NCBI GenBank assembly: GCA_900545185.1
Contig: UQYH01000004.1
Coordinates: forward strand, 1 to 43,664
Length of the DNA: 43,664 nt
Direction of reading: 5' to 3'
Source of the DNA: an uncultured Eubacteriales bacterium
Lineage (GTDB): Bacteria; Bacillota; Clostridia; UBA1381; UBA9506
A program made the translations under genes and the position numbers. Shown piece after piece: positions 23,256-32,284 of this stretch; position 1 is the first letter of the stretch; every line of letters starts with the position of its first letter. The notes under the pieces were generated by a model that worked only from the letters and a program-made list of their open reading frames with translations, was not told the DNA's origin and did not search any database.

Positions 23256-26090
23256 TTGCTTGACTGGATATTCGAGGGAATTGTCAAATGGATCTCAAGT
23301 ATTGTATCACAGCTTATGGATGCGGTTTCAGGGCTGTTTTTGAACACGTTGAATACCGATCTGACGGCGATGGAAGAATACTTCCCGTTTGTTACGAAAG
23401 CATTTGATGTAATGCAGTATATGGCATGGGCAATTCTCTTTTTAATTACGGTTTGGCAGTTATTCCGCGTTTTCGGCGGACCGATTACGGAGGCTGAAAA
23501 TCCATTGACATTGCTTGCGAGAAGTTCCTTGTTTGCTTTGCTTATCGGATATGCCAAGCCAATATTTCTGATTGCTTTGGATATTGCCAGAGCGCCGTAT
23601 ACCGCTTTAATGGATGTGGCGATGACCTCAGAAGATTTTACTTTTGCAGGGATAGAGCAGTCATTGAGTAACGGGCTTACGACATTCATAGCCATAACGT
23701 CTGTTGTCGGGCTGCTGCTCCTTATCATTCTTGAAATTTCCCTTGGCTGGAATTATTTCAAGCTTCTACTCGAAACCGTGGAAAGATACATTGTCGTAGG
23801 CGTGTTATGTTATACTTCTCCTCTTGCGTATGCAATGGGTGCCTCAAAATCAACTGTCAATGTATTTAAGGCATGGTGCCGAATGGTGGGATCACAGCTT
23901 TTGCTGCTCGTTTTGAATGTTTGGTTCCTCAGAGCCTTTAACAGTTCTATGGGACAATTCATGGGAAACGGCGGCGCACTGTCAACAGGCGGAGGCAGTA
24001 TATTTTTATGGATGTTCTGTGCGTTGGCTTTCTTAAAAACTGCACAGAAATTTGACAGCTATCTTGCGTCAATGGGATTGAATGTTGCTCAGACCGGTTC
24101 CAGCATGGGTATGGAAATGCTTATGGCGGCAAGAGTTATCAGCGGTCTTGGCGGCGGTGCAAAAAGTGCCGGAAGTGTATTCAGAGGTACTGCATCGGCG
24201 GCAGGCGGAAATGCAGCGGGCGGATTTATGTCCGGCTTTGCAAATATGTTCAAGGGTAACAGCTATGTGCGTGATGCGGTTGTAAACGGCGGTACTCGTA
24301 TGGGGGCAGGCGGTTCTCTTGGATTTGTCGGACGGGCATTCGGCGGTATGGCAGCCAGAAACGGTGCTGTGCTTAACGCTGATTCAATATCGTCCGTTGC
24401 GTCGAAAGCACCGAATGTATCCGGTACAATCGGCGGCGAGATTGCAAACCGCAGCTTGGGCAATTATATGCCTCAGCTTGGCGGGTACAAACTGAGTGAT
24501 ACACAGATTACCGGCGGTCAGATAAGTACAAAAGCTGAAGGCAGTAACGGAAAAATGTCTGATGTAGAGTTGTTCAGCACTTCGCAATTTGAAAAACCTG
24601 ATGCTCCTCATTCTGTTGTAAAAGCAGCGGACGGAAGCGAATGGTATCAGATGGCAAGCGGCGACGGCTCGGAAGAATTTTATTCCGTGCCTGAGTTCAC
24701 CGGAGCTGCTTCCGAGTCAGGTATGGTTAAAGAAACCTTCCCCGATACAGAAGACGGCACAGTTCTTCGTACAGCCGATGACGGCGTACTTGAAGCAACT
24801 GTTCCGGGTAACAGTTCTGCTCTATATAGCAGTGATGTATATAATCAGCCTGATGGTGCATTCTCCGTTGTTACCGATGAAAACGGCAATGAATGGTATC
24901 AAATTCAATCGGCCGATATCGAAAACGGTATGGCTTCCGTTCCGTCCGAAAGAAATGCTTTCAGCTTTTCGGATATGCCTGACGATACGGCGTTCTCCTA
25001 TGCAGGAAACGGTGTTGTTGAGGCAAGCTCGGATGATGGCGGCAGTTCGCTTCTTTACAGCGGTGAGTTTTATAATGAACCGGACGCACCTCACTCTGTT
25101 GTTACAGATGATGCAGGTAACAATTGGTACCAAATGTCCACAGACGATATTGCAGATGGTGTGCAGGCTCCGTCATTTAACGGCAATGCCTTTGGTTTCA
25201 CGAATATGCCGGATGATGCCGCATATTCCTTCGGAGGTAACGGAATTATTGAAGCAAGCTCTGCTGACGGAGATTCCGTTTTGTATAACAGTGCGTGCTT
25301 TGCAGAACCGGAAGGTTCTTATCAGACCGTTACAGACGCTGACGGAAACAGTTGGTATCAAATGTCCGCAGAAGCAATCGGAGACGGCAGCATTTCAGCA
25401 CCATCCTTTATTGGAAACGAGTCTGAAAGCTATAATCCGACATTCGGTGATCTATCACCTTCGTCTGAGAATGTTTCCTTCCCCGGTATGGCGGAAGAAA
25501 CGGTACTCGCCTCGGCAGGAAACGGTGTTGTTATGGCAAACGAGGCTTCAGACAGCAATACACTCTGGTATAACAGTGCAGTCTATGACGAACCGGACGC
25601 ACCCCACTCAACCATTCAATCTTCAAACGGCGTAAGCTGGTATGCAATGGAACCTCATGCGTCTGCACCTGAGTTTGAAAGCGGAGAAAATGCCGCTGCA
25701 TACAATCAGGCACAGTTCCGCGAGTTCATGCCCGGCTACGGTCAGCAAATTACATCTGTTGACGGATCGAAAGCTGCTGAAGGTCAGTTTGAAGTTCGCC
25801 ACAGTGACGGCGGCGGAACAAAATTCTATGATGTTACGCAATATGCCGCACCGAAAGGTGATTATCAGGTATTTGAGGACGCTAACGGAAAGCAATGGTA
25901 TTCCATTAAGGGTGAACCTGCTGTTGAAAGAAAGCCTGTATACGAAAACGGTAAACCCGTTTATGAAAAAGACGGTAAGAATGTTAAAACCGTTTCGGTT
26001 GACAGTGTTCGCTATAAAACAACTCCTGCACGCTTTGGTAAGCCCGGTAAACGAAAATCGGAAATTAAAGCTCCAAAGCGTAAAAAATGA
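23256..26090 (+). CDS. VirB6/TrbL-like conjugation channel protein with repeat tail
   Basis: This 944-residue protein has two halves. Residues 1-270 are polytopic (about six hydrophobic segments) and fit VirB6/TrbL, the inner-membrane channel scaffold of type IV secretion. Residues 290-400 are Gly/Ala-rich, as in many TrbL tails. Residues 445-895 hold six copies of a 76-96 residue repeat, each with a PDAPHSVV-like and a D.dGn.WYQM motif. The C terminus is strongly basic (GKPGKRKSEIKAPKRKK). The start is TTG, placed by GGAGGTGAT; no ATG is nearby. It is followed by an intrinsic terminator-like hairpin. Confidence 0.82.
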   Translation: MLDWIFEGIVKWISSIVSQLMDAVSGLFLNTLNTDLTAMEEYFPFVTKAFDVMQYMAWAILFLITVWQLFRVFGGPITEAENPLTLLARSSLFALLIGYAKPIFLIALDIARAPYTALMDVAMTSEDFTFAGIEQSLSNGLTTFIAITSVVGLLLLIILEISLGWNYFKLLLETVERYIVVGVLCYTSPLAYAMGASKSTVNVFKAWCRMVGSQLLLLVLNVWFLRAFNSSMGQFMGNGGALSTGGGSIFLWMFCALAFLKTAQKFDSYLASMGLNVAQTGSSMGMEMLMAARVISGLGGGAKSAGSVFRGTASAAGGNAAGGFMSGFANMFKGNSYVRDAVVNGGTRMGAGGSLGFVGRAFGGMAARNGAVLNADSISSVASKAPNVSGTIGGEIANRSLGNYMPQLGGYKLSDTQITGGQISTKAEGSNGKMSDVELFSTSQFEKPDAPHSVVKAADGSEWYQMASGDGSEEFYSVPEFTGAASESGMVKETFPDTEDGTVLRTADDGVLEATVPGNSSALYSSDVYNQPDGAFSVVTDENGNEWYQIQSADIENGMASVPSERNAFSFSDMPDDTAFSYAGNGVVEASSDDGGSSLLYSGEFYNEPDAPHSVVTDDAGNNWYQMSTDDIADGVQAPSFNGNAFGFTNMPDDAAYSFGGNGIIEASSADGDSVLYNSACFAEPEGSYQTVTDADGNSWYQMSAEAIGDGSISAPSFIGNESESYNPTFGDLSPSSENVSFPGMAEETVLASAGNGVVMANEASDSNTLWYNSAVYDEPDAPHSTIQSSNGVSWYAMEPHASAPEFESGENAAAYNQAQFREFMPGYGQQITSVDGSKAAEGQFEVRHSDGGGTKFYDVTQYAAPKGDYQVFEDANGKQWYSIKGEPAVERKPVYENGKPVYEKDGKNVKTVSVDSVRYKTTPARFGKPGKRKSEIKAPKRKK
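24590..25920 (+). repeat. Six tandem protein repeats in the VirB6-like tail
   Basis: The WYQ[MI]/WYxx core recurs at about residues 463, 547, 624, 700, 795 and 891. Each copy carries a PDAPHS- or PxGxY/F-like segment about 15 residues earlier. Copies 2 to 4 also share an N.V/I.EAS motif and an MPDDxAxSxxGNG segment. DNA identity between copies is modest, so the duplication is not recent. Confidence 0.85.
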
Positions 26091-26132
26091 AACAAAGCAG
26101 TCGGACTATATGATTCGGCTGCTTTGTTTTTT
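26091..26132 (+). terminator. Terminator-like hairpin inside the transfer operon
   Basis: Directly after the stop codon, AACAAAGCAG (26091-26100) pairs with CTGCTTTGTT (26119-26128), followed by TTTT. It would lower expression of the downstream genes unless transcription is antiterminated. Confidence 0.78.
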
Positions 26133-26185
26133 CAAAAATCCGCTGAGAAATCAGCTTAAAATATATGAAGGAAGGTGTATCGCAT

Positions 26186-27967
26186 ATGGCAACGCAAGAG
26201 AAAAATCAGCTTGGTGACGGTTCGGATAATTATGCCGGAGCTGCAAAGCAAGCGGCAAATGCCGCTAAATCCGCAAAGGAAGCAGGCAAAACCGCCGCAA
26301 AAGAAACTGCGAAAAAAGGCGCTGAAGCCACTTCAAGAGCAGCGGCGGCAACTGTTAAAGCAAGCGTAGAAGGCGGAAAAGCCGCCGCACAAATCGCTGC
26401 CGGTACTGCGGCAGGCGGACCTGTCGGAGCAGCCATTTCGATTGCGTGGTCTATGCGGCACACCCTCTTTAAGATTCTGATATGCGTATGCTTATCATTG
26501 ACTTTTTTAATTGTTATGATAGTATCTCTCCCGTCAATTATAATGGATAGCATATTCGGAACAAACGGTACGCAGCCGGTAGAAGGCGTTACGATAACTT
26601 CGGTTTACGATAGTTTGGTGGTTGATGTTTCAAATGCTGTTGAAAACGGATACAACACATCAATGTCAAAGGTCGAAAACATAATCCGAAATGACGGATA
26701 CGATTACGAAACCTCAATGGCAGCCACAATCAATTATGCTCAAAGTTCGGCAGGGTATGATGTTTCATATATCCTTTCTGCGTATTCGGCTTCTCTGCAA
26801 CAGAAAAATACAAGCAAAGATGATATGATTAACAAGCTGAATGCTGTTGCAGGCAAGATGTTTCCCGTAACTTACGAGGTTAAAACCACAACAGTTACGG
26901 AAACAAGTGATGACGGGACAAGCACCGAAAGAACGGTTACATATGCGGAATGTACGATTCACCCATTTGATAACAATGTAATTGCGGAAGCATTCAGTAT
27001 AGATTTGGATGCTAACTATGGCAATTTCAGTATATCTTACCGCGATGCCATCTCCAATATGGCAAACTCGCTCAAAATGACTTTATACGGTTCTTTGGGC
27101 GGCGGCGAGGGTGTTCCCCTTACCGATGCAGAGCTTATTGATTTTGTGAATAGGCAAGACTGTACTCCGGCAAGAAAGCAGCTCCTCACAACAGGACTTG
27201 CACTCGTCGGCAAGGTTCCGTACTTTTGGGGCGGAAAATCCGGTCCTGGCTGGAATGATGAATGGAATACTCCGAAAGTTGTCACGGCGGCAGGTTCTTC
27301 TTCAACGGGAACAATCAGACCATATGGGCTTGATTGCAGCGGTTTTACAACCTGGGTTTATCAAACAGCTTTAGGCGTATATATCGGCGACGGGACTTCC
27401 GGACAGTATCCGAAAACATCGGCTGTTTCCGCATCGGATTTACAGATTGGCGATCTTGGCTTTCTGGCAAACTCGGGCGGCGGTGATTGGAATCATGTTC
27501 TTATGTTTGCCGGTTACGGTGATGACGGCTCGCGAATGTGGGTTCATTCCTCCGGCGGCAGCGGTGTTATTCTAAACACACCAAGTTATGAGGCAAGTTT
27601 GGTATTAAGACGACCGAACGGTGTTGACTATAATATGTCGGTTTCCGCAGAGCCTTCCGGTACAGGTCTGTATACATTAGAGGTTGAAGTTACTCATTAC
27701 TGCTCCTGTTATCAGTGCAACGGCAATACCCTTGCAAAAACCGCAAGCGGAAAACCACTTGCAGACGGTATGGTTGCAATGTCAAGCAACTATCCGTTTG
27801 GAACGCAGCTTATGATAAACGGAAAGCTATACACGGTCGAAGATCGCGGCGGCTCCGAAATTGAGAACAATATACATCGTGTTGATATTTATGTACCGAA
27901 TCATCAGCAAGCTTTGAATCTCGGCAGATTCAAAACGACAGCTACGGTATATCGTATAGGCAGGTGA
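26186..27967 (+). CDS. Conjugation wall hydrolase: NlpC/P60 plus 3D domain
   Basis: This 593-residue protein is of the VirB1-like role group, which opens the peptidoglycan for the transfer apparatus. Residues 1-90 are Ala/Lys-rich and cytoplasmic, and one membrane helix follows (about 93-122). A linker then leads to an NlpC/P60 peptidase domain (about 318-480) with the nucleophile C384 in LDCSGF, H437 in NHVLMF and H454. A 3D domain follows (about 500-593), with conserved aspartates in VEDRGG and HRVDIYV. In Tn916-type elements the partner domain is a lysozyme-like one, so this pairing is less usual. The start at 26186 follows GGAAGGTG. Confidence 0.88.
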   Translation: MATQEKNQLGDGSDNYAGAAKQAANAAKSAKEAGKTAAKETAKKGAEATSRAAAATVKASVEGGKAAAQIAAGTAAGGPVGAAISIAWSMRHTLFKILICVCLSLTFLIVMIVSLPSIIMDSIFGTNGTQPVEGVTITSVYDSLVVDVSNAVENGYNTSMSKVENIIRNDGYDYETSMAATINYAQSSAGYDVSYILSAYSASLQQKNTSKDDMINKLNAVAGKMFPVTYEVKTTTVTETSDDGTSTERTVTYAECTIHPFDNNVIAEAFSIDLDANYGNFSISYRDAISNMANSLKMTLYGSLGGGEGVPLTDAELIDFVNRQDCTPARKQLLTTGLALVGKVPYFWGGKSGPGWNDEWNTPKVVTAAGSSSTGTIRPYGLDCSGFTTWVYQTALGVYIGDGTSGQYPKTSAVSASDLQIGDLGFLANSGGGDWNHVLMFAGYGDDGSRMWVHSSGGSGVILNTPSYEASLVLRRPNGVDYNMSVSAEPSGTGLYTLEVEVTHYCSCYQCNGNTLAKTASGKPLADGMVAMSSNYPFGTQLMINGKLYTVEDRGGSEIENNIHRVDIYVPNHQQALNLGRFKTTATVYRIGR

Positions 27968-28356
27968 ATGATATTTTGAATGAAGAAAAAGAATATAACA
28001 ATATTTACGCTATTCCGGCGAATTATACGGATTCGGGAAAAATATTGGGCGGAATGCTTGAACTGCGAAATGCAGTCGAAACCGTGCTTATCGTCGGAGC
28101 TGTCGGCTATCCCGAACTTATGCTGATACCGATGACGGGAACCATACGAATTGTTGTTATGACGGTTACGCTGCTCCCGCTTGCAGTTGTGGCAATGATG
28201 GGAATTGACGGCGACTCGTTATTTCAGTACGCAGCGCATATGCTGCGTTTTGCTTTACACAAACGCAAACTACATTTTAGAAGGGTGGGATATAAATATG
28301 CCGAAGAACAGCTCAAAACCAAAAAGAGAAAAAAGAAAAAAGCCGGAAAAGCTTGA
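27964..28356 (+). CDS. PrgI-family membrane protein
   Basis: This protein of about 126-130 residues has two adjacent hydrophobic segments (about 39-60 and 62-82) and a strongly basic C terminus (KTKKRKKKKAGKA). That layout and its place just ahead of the VirB4-type ATPase fit the PrgI family (VirB3-like). The start is uncertain. GTG at 27964 overlaps the previous stop codon, while in-frame TTG at 27976 has AGGTGA at better spacing. The 3' end overlaps the next gene by 59 bases, so the two are translationally coupled. PrgI/VirB3 partners recruit the VirB4 ATPase. Confidence 0.8.
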   Translation: MNDILNEEKEYNNIYAIPANYTDSGKILGGMLELRNAVETVLIVGAVGYPELMLIPMTGTIRIVVMTVTLLPLAVVAMMGIDGDSLFQYAAHMLRFALHKRKLHFRRVGYKYAEEQLKTKKRKKKKAGKA

Positions 28357-30838
28357 ATTCGTGCAGAATTTTATCCCGATTAAGGATATAAGGCACGGCA
28401 TTATAGAAACAACAGACGGAAGATTTATCAAGATACTTGAAATCGAACCGATCAACTTTACGCTCCGATCATCTGAGGAACAGTTCGGTATTATATCATC
28501 GTTTGCGTCCTGGCTTAAAATATCGCCGGCAAAGCTCCAGTTCAAGAGTATTACACGAAAGGCAGACTCGGATAAGCACATTGCTATGGTGCGAAAAGAG
28601 CTTGAAAGCGAGGAAAATGAACAATGCCGAAAACAGGGCGAAGATTATATACGGTTTATAAAAGAAGTCGGAAGCCGTGAAGCTCTTACAAGGCGATTCT
28701 TTCTCATATTTCAGTATGAGGAATCAAGGCACAGCGATAATGACGATTTCGGTCAGATTTACGGTGTTCTGCAAACGGCAGAGCAAAATGCGAGAACATA
28801 TTTTCTGCAATGCGGTAATTCGATTATTCAGCCGAAAGATCCTGATGAAGCCGTTGCTGAAATTCTGTATATGTTTTTCAACAAGCGTTCCTGTGTAGAC
28901 GAACCGTTTTCTTCAAGAGTTGACAGAGTTGTTATTGACACAATGGCGGCAAAAAACAAGGTAATCGGCATTGATCCGATACCGCCGATTAAAACCGTAA
29001 ATTTTATTGCGCCGAGAGGAATTGACCTCGAGCATTACAATTATATCGTAATGGACGGAATGTACTACTCCTTCCTGTATATCAAGGGAAACGGTTTTCC
29101 GGGCAGAGTCCGAGCCGGCTGGATGTCCTCAATGATCAACGCCGGTGAAGGCATTGATGTTGATGTTTTTCTGTACCGTGAAAACCGAAGCAGAACGATT
29201 GACAAGGTTGCACAGCGTATAAGGCTTAACCGAACGAAGCTTAAAAGTATGCAGGACACAAGCACCGATTATGAAGAACTGACGAACTCCATACAGTCGG
29301 GATATTTTATAAAGAACGGCATTGCGAATTATAACGAGGATCTGTTTTATATGTCGGTATTTATAACGATATCTGCAAAAACCTATGAAGAACTCCTCTG
29401 GCGCAAACAGCAAATGGTTGATATGTTAAAGTCAATGGATATGTATACAAGCGACTGTCGGTTTCAGCAGGAAAAAGCACTATGCTCTGTTATGCCGTTT
29501 CTGAAAATAGATTCTTCACTTGAAAAGAAATCAAGACGAAATGTTCTGACAAGCGGTGCTGCGTCAACCTACATGTTCACTTCCTTTGAAATGTCAGATG
29601 ATACGGGTGTTTTGCTTGGCGTTAACCGCCATAATAATTCCTTGTGCATTGTCGATTTGTTCAACACGAAGAAAAACAAAAATGCCAATCTGACGCTGCT
29701 CGGAACAAGCGGCGCGGGAAAAACCTTTACTATGCAGCTTTTAGCCCTCAGAATGAGAATGAGAGGAATTCAGTGTTATATCATTGCCCCGATAAAAGGT
29801 CATGAGTTTCGCAGAGCGTGTAATAAGGTTGGCGGTCAGTATATTAAGATTGCTCCGGGTTCTCCACATTGTATCAATGTCATGCAGATACGGCACACGA
29901 CTTCTCCTGCAATGGATCTGATTGATGAAATGGATTATTCGGAAAACAATTCTATGCTTGCCTCAAAAATTCAGCAGCTTATGATATTCTTTTCATTGCT
30001 TATTCCCGATATGTCAAATGAAGAAGAACAAATGCTGGATGAGGCGCTTATAAAAACATATGCGGATTTCGGTATCACACACGATAACGATTCCGTGTAT
30101 GTTGATAAAGACGCAAATCCTCCGGTATTAAAAGAAATGCCGATACTCGGAGATTTGCATAAGAATTTGCTTGATAATCCGATGACGCAAAGGATTGCGA
30201 TTATCGTAAGTCGGTTTGTAACAGGTTCGGCGCAGTCGTTCAACAGACAAACGAATGTTGACCTGTCAAATAAATATATAGTGCTTGACCTGTCGGAGCT
30301 GAAAGGAAAGCTTCTCCCTGTCGGAATGGTAATAGCTCTTGATTATGTATGGGATAATGTTAAAGCTGACATAACAAAGAAAAAAGCTATTATGATTGAT
30401 GAAATCTGGAAGCTTATCGGAGCGTCGTCAAGTAAAGAGGCGGCTGAATTTTGTCTTAATATTTTCAAGACGATCCGAGGTTTCGGCGGCGCCGGCATTT
30501 CGGCATCACAAGACCTTTCGGACTTTTTCAGTATGGAAGACGGCAAATACGGCAGAGCTATTATAAATAACTCCAAAAACAAGATCATTCTGAATCTTGA
30601 ACCTGATGAAGCCAGATACGTTCAGGATGTTCTGAAACTTACAAAAAGCGAGGTTCGTTCCATTACGCAGTTTGAACGAGGCGAAGCACTGATACACTCG
30701 AACAACAACAAAGTTCCGGTTATTATAAAAGCCTCCAAGCAGGAACAGGAAATGATAACAACAGATCGTGCCGAGCTTGAAACTATTCTTAAAAAGCGGC
30801 AGGCCGAAAAAACGCATTCCGAACAGAATACGCATTAA
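28298..30838 (+). CDS. VirB4/TraE-type conjugation ATPase
   Basis: This 846-residue cytoplasmic ATPase energises the type IV secretion apparatus. The Walker A motif GTSGAGKT is at 469-476 and the Walker B AIMIDE at 697-702. The arginine-finger-like and C-terminal segments FKTIRGFGGAGISASQDLSD and LNLEPDEARYV are typical of VirB4 of Gram-positive elements. The N-terminal 300 residues are the family's membrane-contact domain. I chose ATG 28298 (MPKNSSK) behind GAAGGGTGGG; an earlier in-frame start would bury it deep in the PrgI-like gene. Confidence 0.95.
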   Translation: MPKNSSKPKREKRKKPEKLEFVQNFIPIKDIRHGIIETTDGRFIKILEIEPINFTLRSSEEQFGIISSFASWLKISPAKLQFKSITRKADSDKHIAMVRKELESEENEQCRKQGEDYIRFIKEVGSREALTRRFFLIFQYEESRHSDNDDFGQIYGVLQTAEQNARTYFLQCGNSIIQPKDPDEAVAEILYMFFNKRSCVDEPFSSRVDRVVIDTMAAKNKVIGIDPIPPIKTVNFIAPRGIDLEHYNYIVMDGMYYSFLYIKGNGFPGRVRAGWMSSMINAGEGIDVDVFLYRENRSRTIDKVAQRIRLNRTKLKSMQDTSTDYEELTNSIQSGYFIKNGIANYNEDLFYMSVFITISAKTYEELLWRKQQMVDMLKSMDMYTSDCRFQQEKALCSVMPFLKIDSSLEKKSRRNVLTSGAASTYMFTSFEMSDDTGVLLGVNRHNNSLCIVDLFNTKKNKNANLTLLGTSGAGKTFTMQLLALRMRMRGIQCYIIAPIKGHEFRRACNKVGGQYIKIAPGSPHCINVMQIRHTTSPAMDLIDEMDYSENNSMLASKIQQLMIFFSLLIPDMSNEEEQMLDEALIKTYADFGITHDNDSVYVDKDANPPVLKEMPILGDLHKNLLDNPMTQRIAIIVSRFVTGSAQSFNRQTNVDLSNKYIVLDLSELKGKLLPVGMVIALDYVWDNVKADITKKKAIMIDEIWKLIGASSSKEAAEFCLNIFKTIRGFGGAGISASQDLSDFFSMEDGKYGRAIINNSKNKIILNLEPDEARYVQDVLKLTKSEVRSITQFERGEALIHSNNNKVPVIIKASKQEQEMITTDRAELETILKKRQAEKTHSEQNTH

Positions 30839-30869
30839 GGCAAAAATACGCATAAAGGTGGTGATAAAA

Positions 30870-31403
30870 ATGCTGTTGGAAGATGAAAAATATGTGGTAA
30901 AGTGGCTGTCGCAGTACGGGACATTGCCGAGAAAGCAAATCGTTCAAATGCTGCAAAAGCCGCCGGACACTGCAAAAAAGATTATAAATAATCTAAAACG
31001 GCAGCTCAGAATATCGGAAATCGGCGACGGATATTATCTGGCACTTGATCCTATGAGCAAGCCGGATCAGAGAGTTATCCTTGCAGTGTGGGTTTTGCTC
31101 CAATATATTGACAAAGTGGAACCTATGGCACATTACCCGGCTGTTTATCCGTCTCAGATATTTTTTCTGAAAGATAATATCGGATATGAAATTGTAACTC
31201 TTTATGACGGCGAGGAACATTTGCTAAGGCTGCTGCGCCCCGAAGACGATCTTAAATATATCATCATAGTTCCGACAATTACAATGGCGGCAAACTTGAA
31301 ACTGCCGAAAGCTCCGTGCATATTTGCAACGGTAGATTATAACGGCCGTGACGAACCCGATATTACATTTTATTCTGAGGAGGCGATAAAAAATGATATA
31401 TAA
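30870..31403 (+). CDS. DUF5697-family protein
   Basis: This 177-residue protein opens with a helix-turn-helix-like segment (about 3-52: WLSQYGTLPRKQIVQMLQKP, then NLKRQLRISEIGDGYYL) and continues with an alpha/beta domain. It resembles the DUF5697 family, found in transfer regions of Tn1549-type elements, with no known function. A winged-helix DNA-binding role is plausible from the N terminus. The start at 30870 follows AAAGGTGGTGA; an upstream in-frame start lies inside the VirB4 gene. Its 3' end overlaps the next gene by 11 bases. Confidence 0.65.
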   Translation: MLLEDEKYVVKWLSQYGTLPRKQIVQMLQKPPDTAKKIINNLKRQLRISEIGDGYYLALDPMSKPDQRVILAVWVLLQYIDKVEPMAHYPAVYPSQIFFLKDNIGYEIVTLYDGEEHLLRLLRPEDDLKYIIIVPTITMAANLKLPKAPCIFATVDYNGRDEPDITFYSEEAIKNDI

Positions 31404-32094
31404 CAGCTTTGGCGATTCACTGAAAAAGCTCGAAAGAAAACTGAAAATTGTCGGAAGCACGATTGAAAATGTTCGTGCTTTTTTTGATTGCGGAAATACT
31501 TATCAGATGTACGAACACGCATTAAAGCTTGAAGAACAAATGGAACAGGCTGTTCTTTTAAGCAGGACGCTTCCTGCATACACCGGGAAACCGCTTGCAC
31601 AGGCTGAGGTCAGCAACATTGAACGGCTTAATATTCCTCTGGAAATCGGGTTTACGAAAGAAGGCTGGTTTTCATTGAGAATACCGGCACTGCTCCCAAA
31701 AAAATCACAAGGCTCTGCCGAGTATGTGCGTTCTTTCCTCTATCCGGCAATGAAAGAATTTTTTGATGGGCTTGCCCCGGTTCGGTATACAGACTGTATT
31801 TTGATATATCGGCATGTATATGATGAAAAGCGGCCGGAACGCCGGATGCGCGATCATGACAATATCGAAATCAATATGGTTTCGGATATTATCGCTATGT
31901 ATGTTATGCCGGATGACGGACCGGAAATCTGCTCGCATTACTATTGCAGTGCAAAAGGACAGACGGACAGAACAGAGGTTTATGTACTGCCCAAAAGTGA
32001 ATTTGCGGTGTGGCTTACAATAGAAAATTCTATGCCTGATGAGGGGGTGAAACTTTATGAAAGCCCCGTTTTTTGGAAAGAAAAACATATGTAA
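31393..32094 (+). CDS. DUF6100-like protein with a RusA-like acidic signature
   Basis: This 233-residue protein resembles the DUF6100 family of conjugative elements. An N-terminal coiled-coil-like helical part (about 1-75) precedes an alpha/beta domain. Near RMRDHDNIEINMVSD (about 151-165) and VMPDDGPE it has aspartates D154, D156 and D175. These have the same 2- and 19-residue spacings as D70, D72 and D91 of E. coli RusA, a Holliday-junction resolvase, and the D-x-D-N and DD contexts match as well. A resolvase role is therefore a hypothesis from the motif, not from overall similarity. It has GAGGAGG ahead and overlaps both neighbours. Confidence 0.6.
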   Translation: MIYNSFGDSLKKLERKLKIVGSTIENVRAFFDCGNTYQMYEHALKLEEQMEQAVLLSRTLPAYTGKPLAQAEVSNIERLNIPLEIGFTKEGWFSLRIPALLPKKSQGSAEYVRSFLYPAMKEFFDGLAPVRYTDCILIYRHVYDEKRPERRMRDHDNIEINMVSDIIAMYVMPDDGPEICSHYYCSAKGQTDRTEVYVLPKSEFAVWLTIENSMPDEGVKLYESPVFWKEKHM

Positions 32095-32284
32095 AAAACC
32101 GAAAATTCCGCCAAGAAAAAAAGACATATCTTTTGATAGGCACAAAAAGCGCATAAACACAGAGGTTCCGGAGGATTTAGAGAGCCGAAATTCCGACGAA
32201 GAGAGCAGTCATGTTGTCGGAAAATTCTCCGATTCGGGAGGTGGAATAAATGATACACTTCCGCCCCGGCAGTCATGCGTATGA
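32057..32284 (+). CDS. Small basic protein embedded between overlapping genes
   Basis: This 75-residue protein is supported mainly by GAGGGGGTGA 7-8 bases before its ATG and by its place in a chain of overlapping genes. It overlaps the previous gene by 38 bases and the next by 35. The N-terminal half is Lys/Arg-rich (KKNICKKPKIPPRKKD) and the C-terminal half is Ser/Glu/Asp/Gly-rich and probably disordered. I do not recognise it. It may be a small DNA-binding or scaffold protein of the transfer apparatus, or serve only for translational coupling. Confidence 0.6.
   Translation: MKAPFFGKKNICKKPKIPPRKKDISFDRHKKRINTEVPEDLESRNSDEESSHVVGKFSDSGGGINDTLPPRQSCV

Noticed and set aside
24778..25635. A long open frame on the + strand in another frame of the VirB6-like tail
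   Set aside because: It has no ribosome binding site, its product is rich in low-complexity Arg/Thr/Leu, and the real frame shows clear protein-level repeats. The open frame is a by-product of repetitive codon use.
25642..26217. A second + strand open frame that runs past the VirB6-like stop codon
   Set aside because: It crosses the intrinsic terminator hairpin and the start of the wall hydrolase gene, with no start signal.
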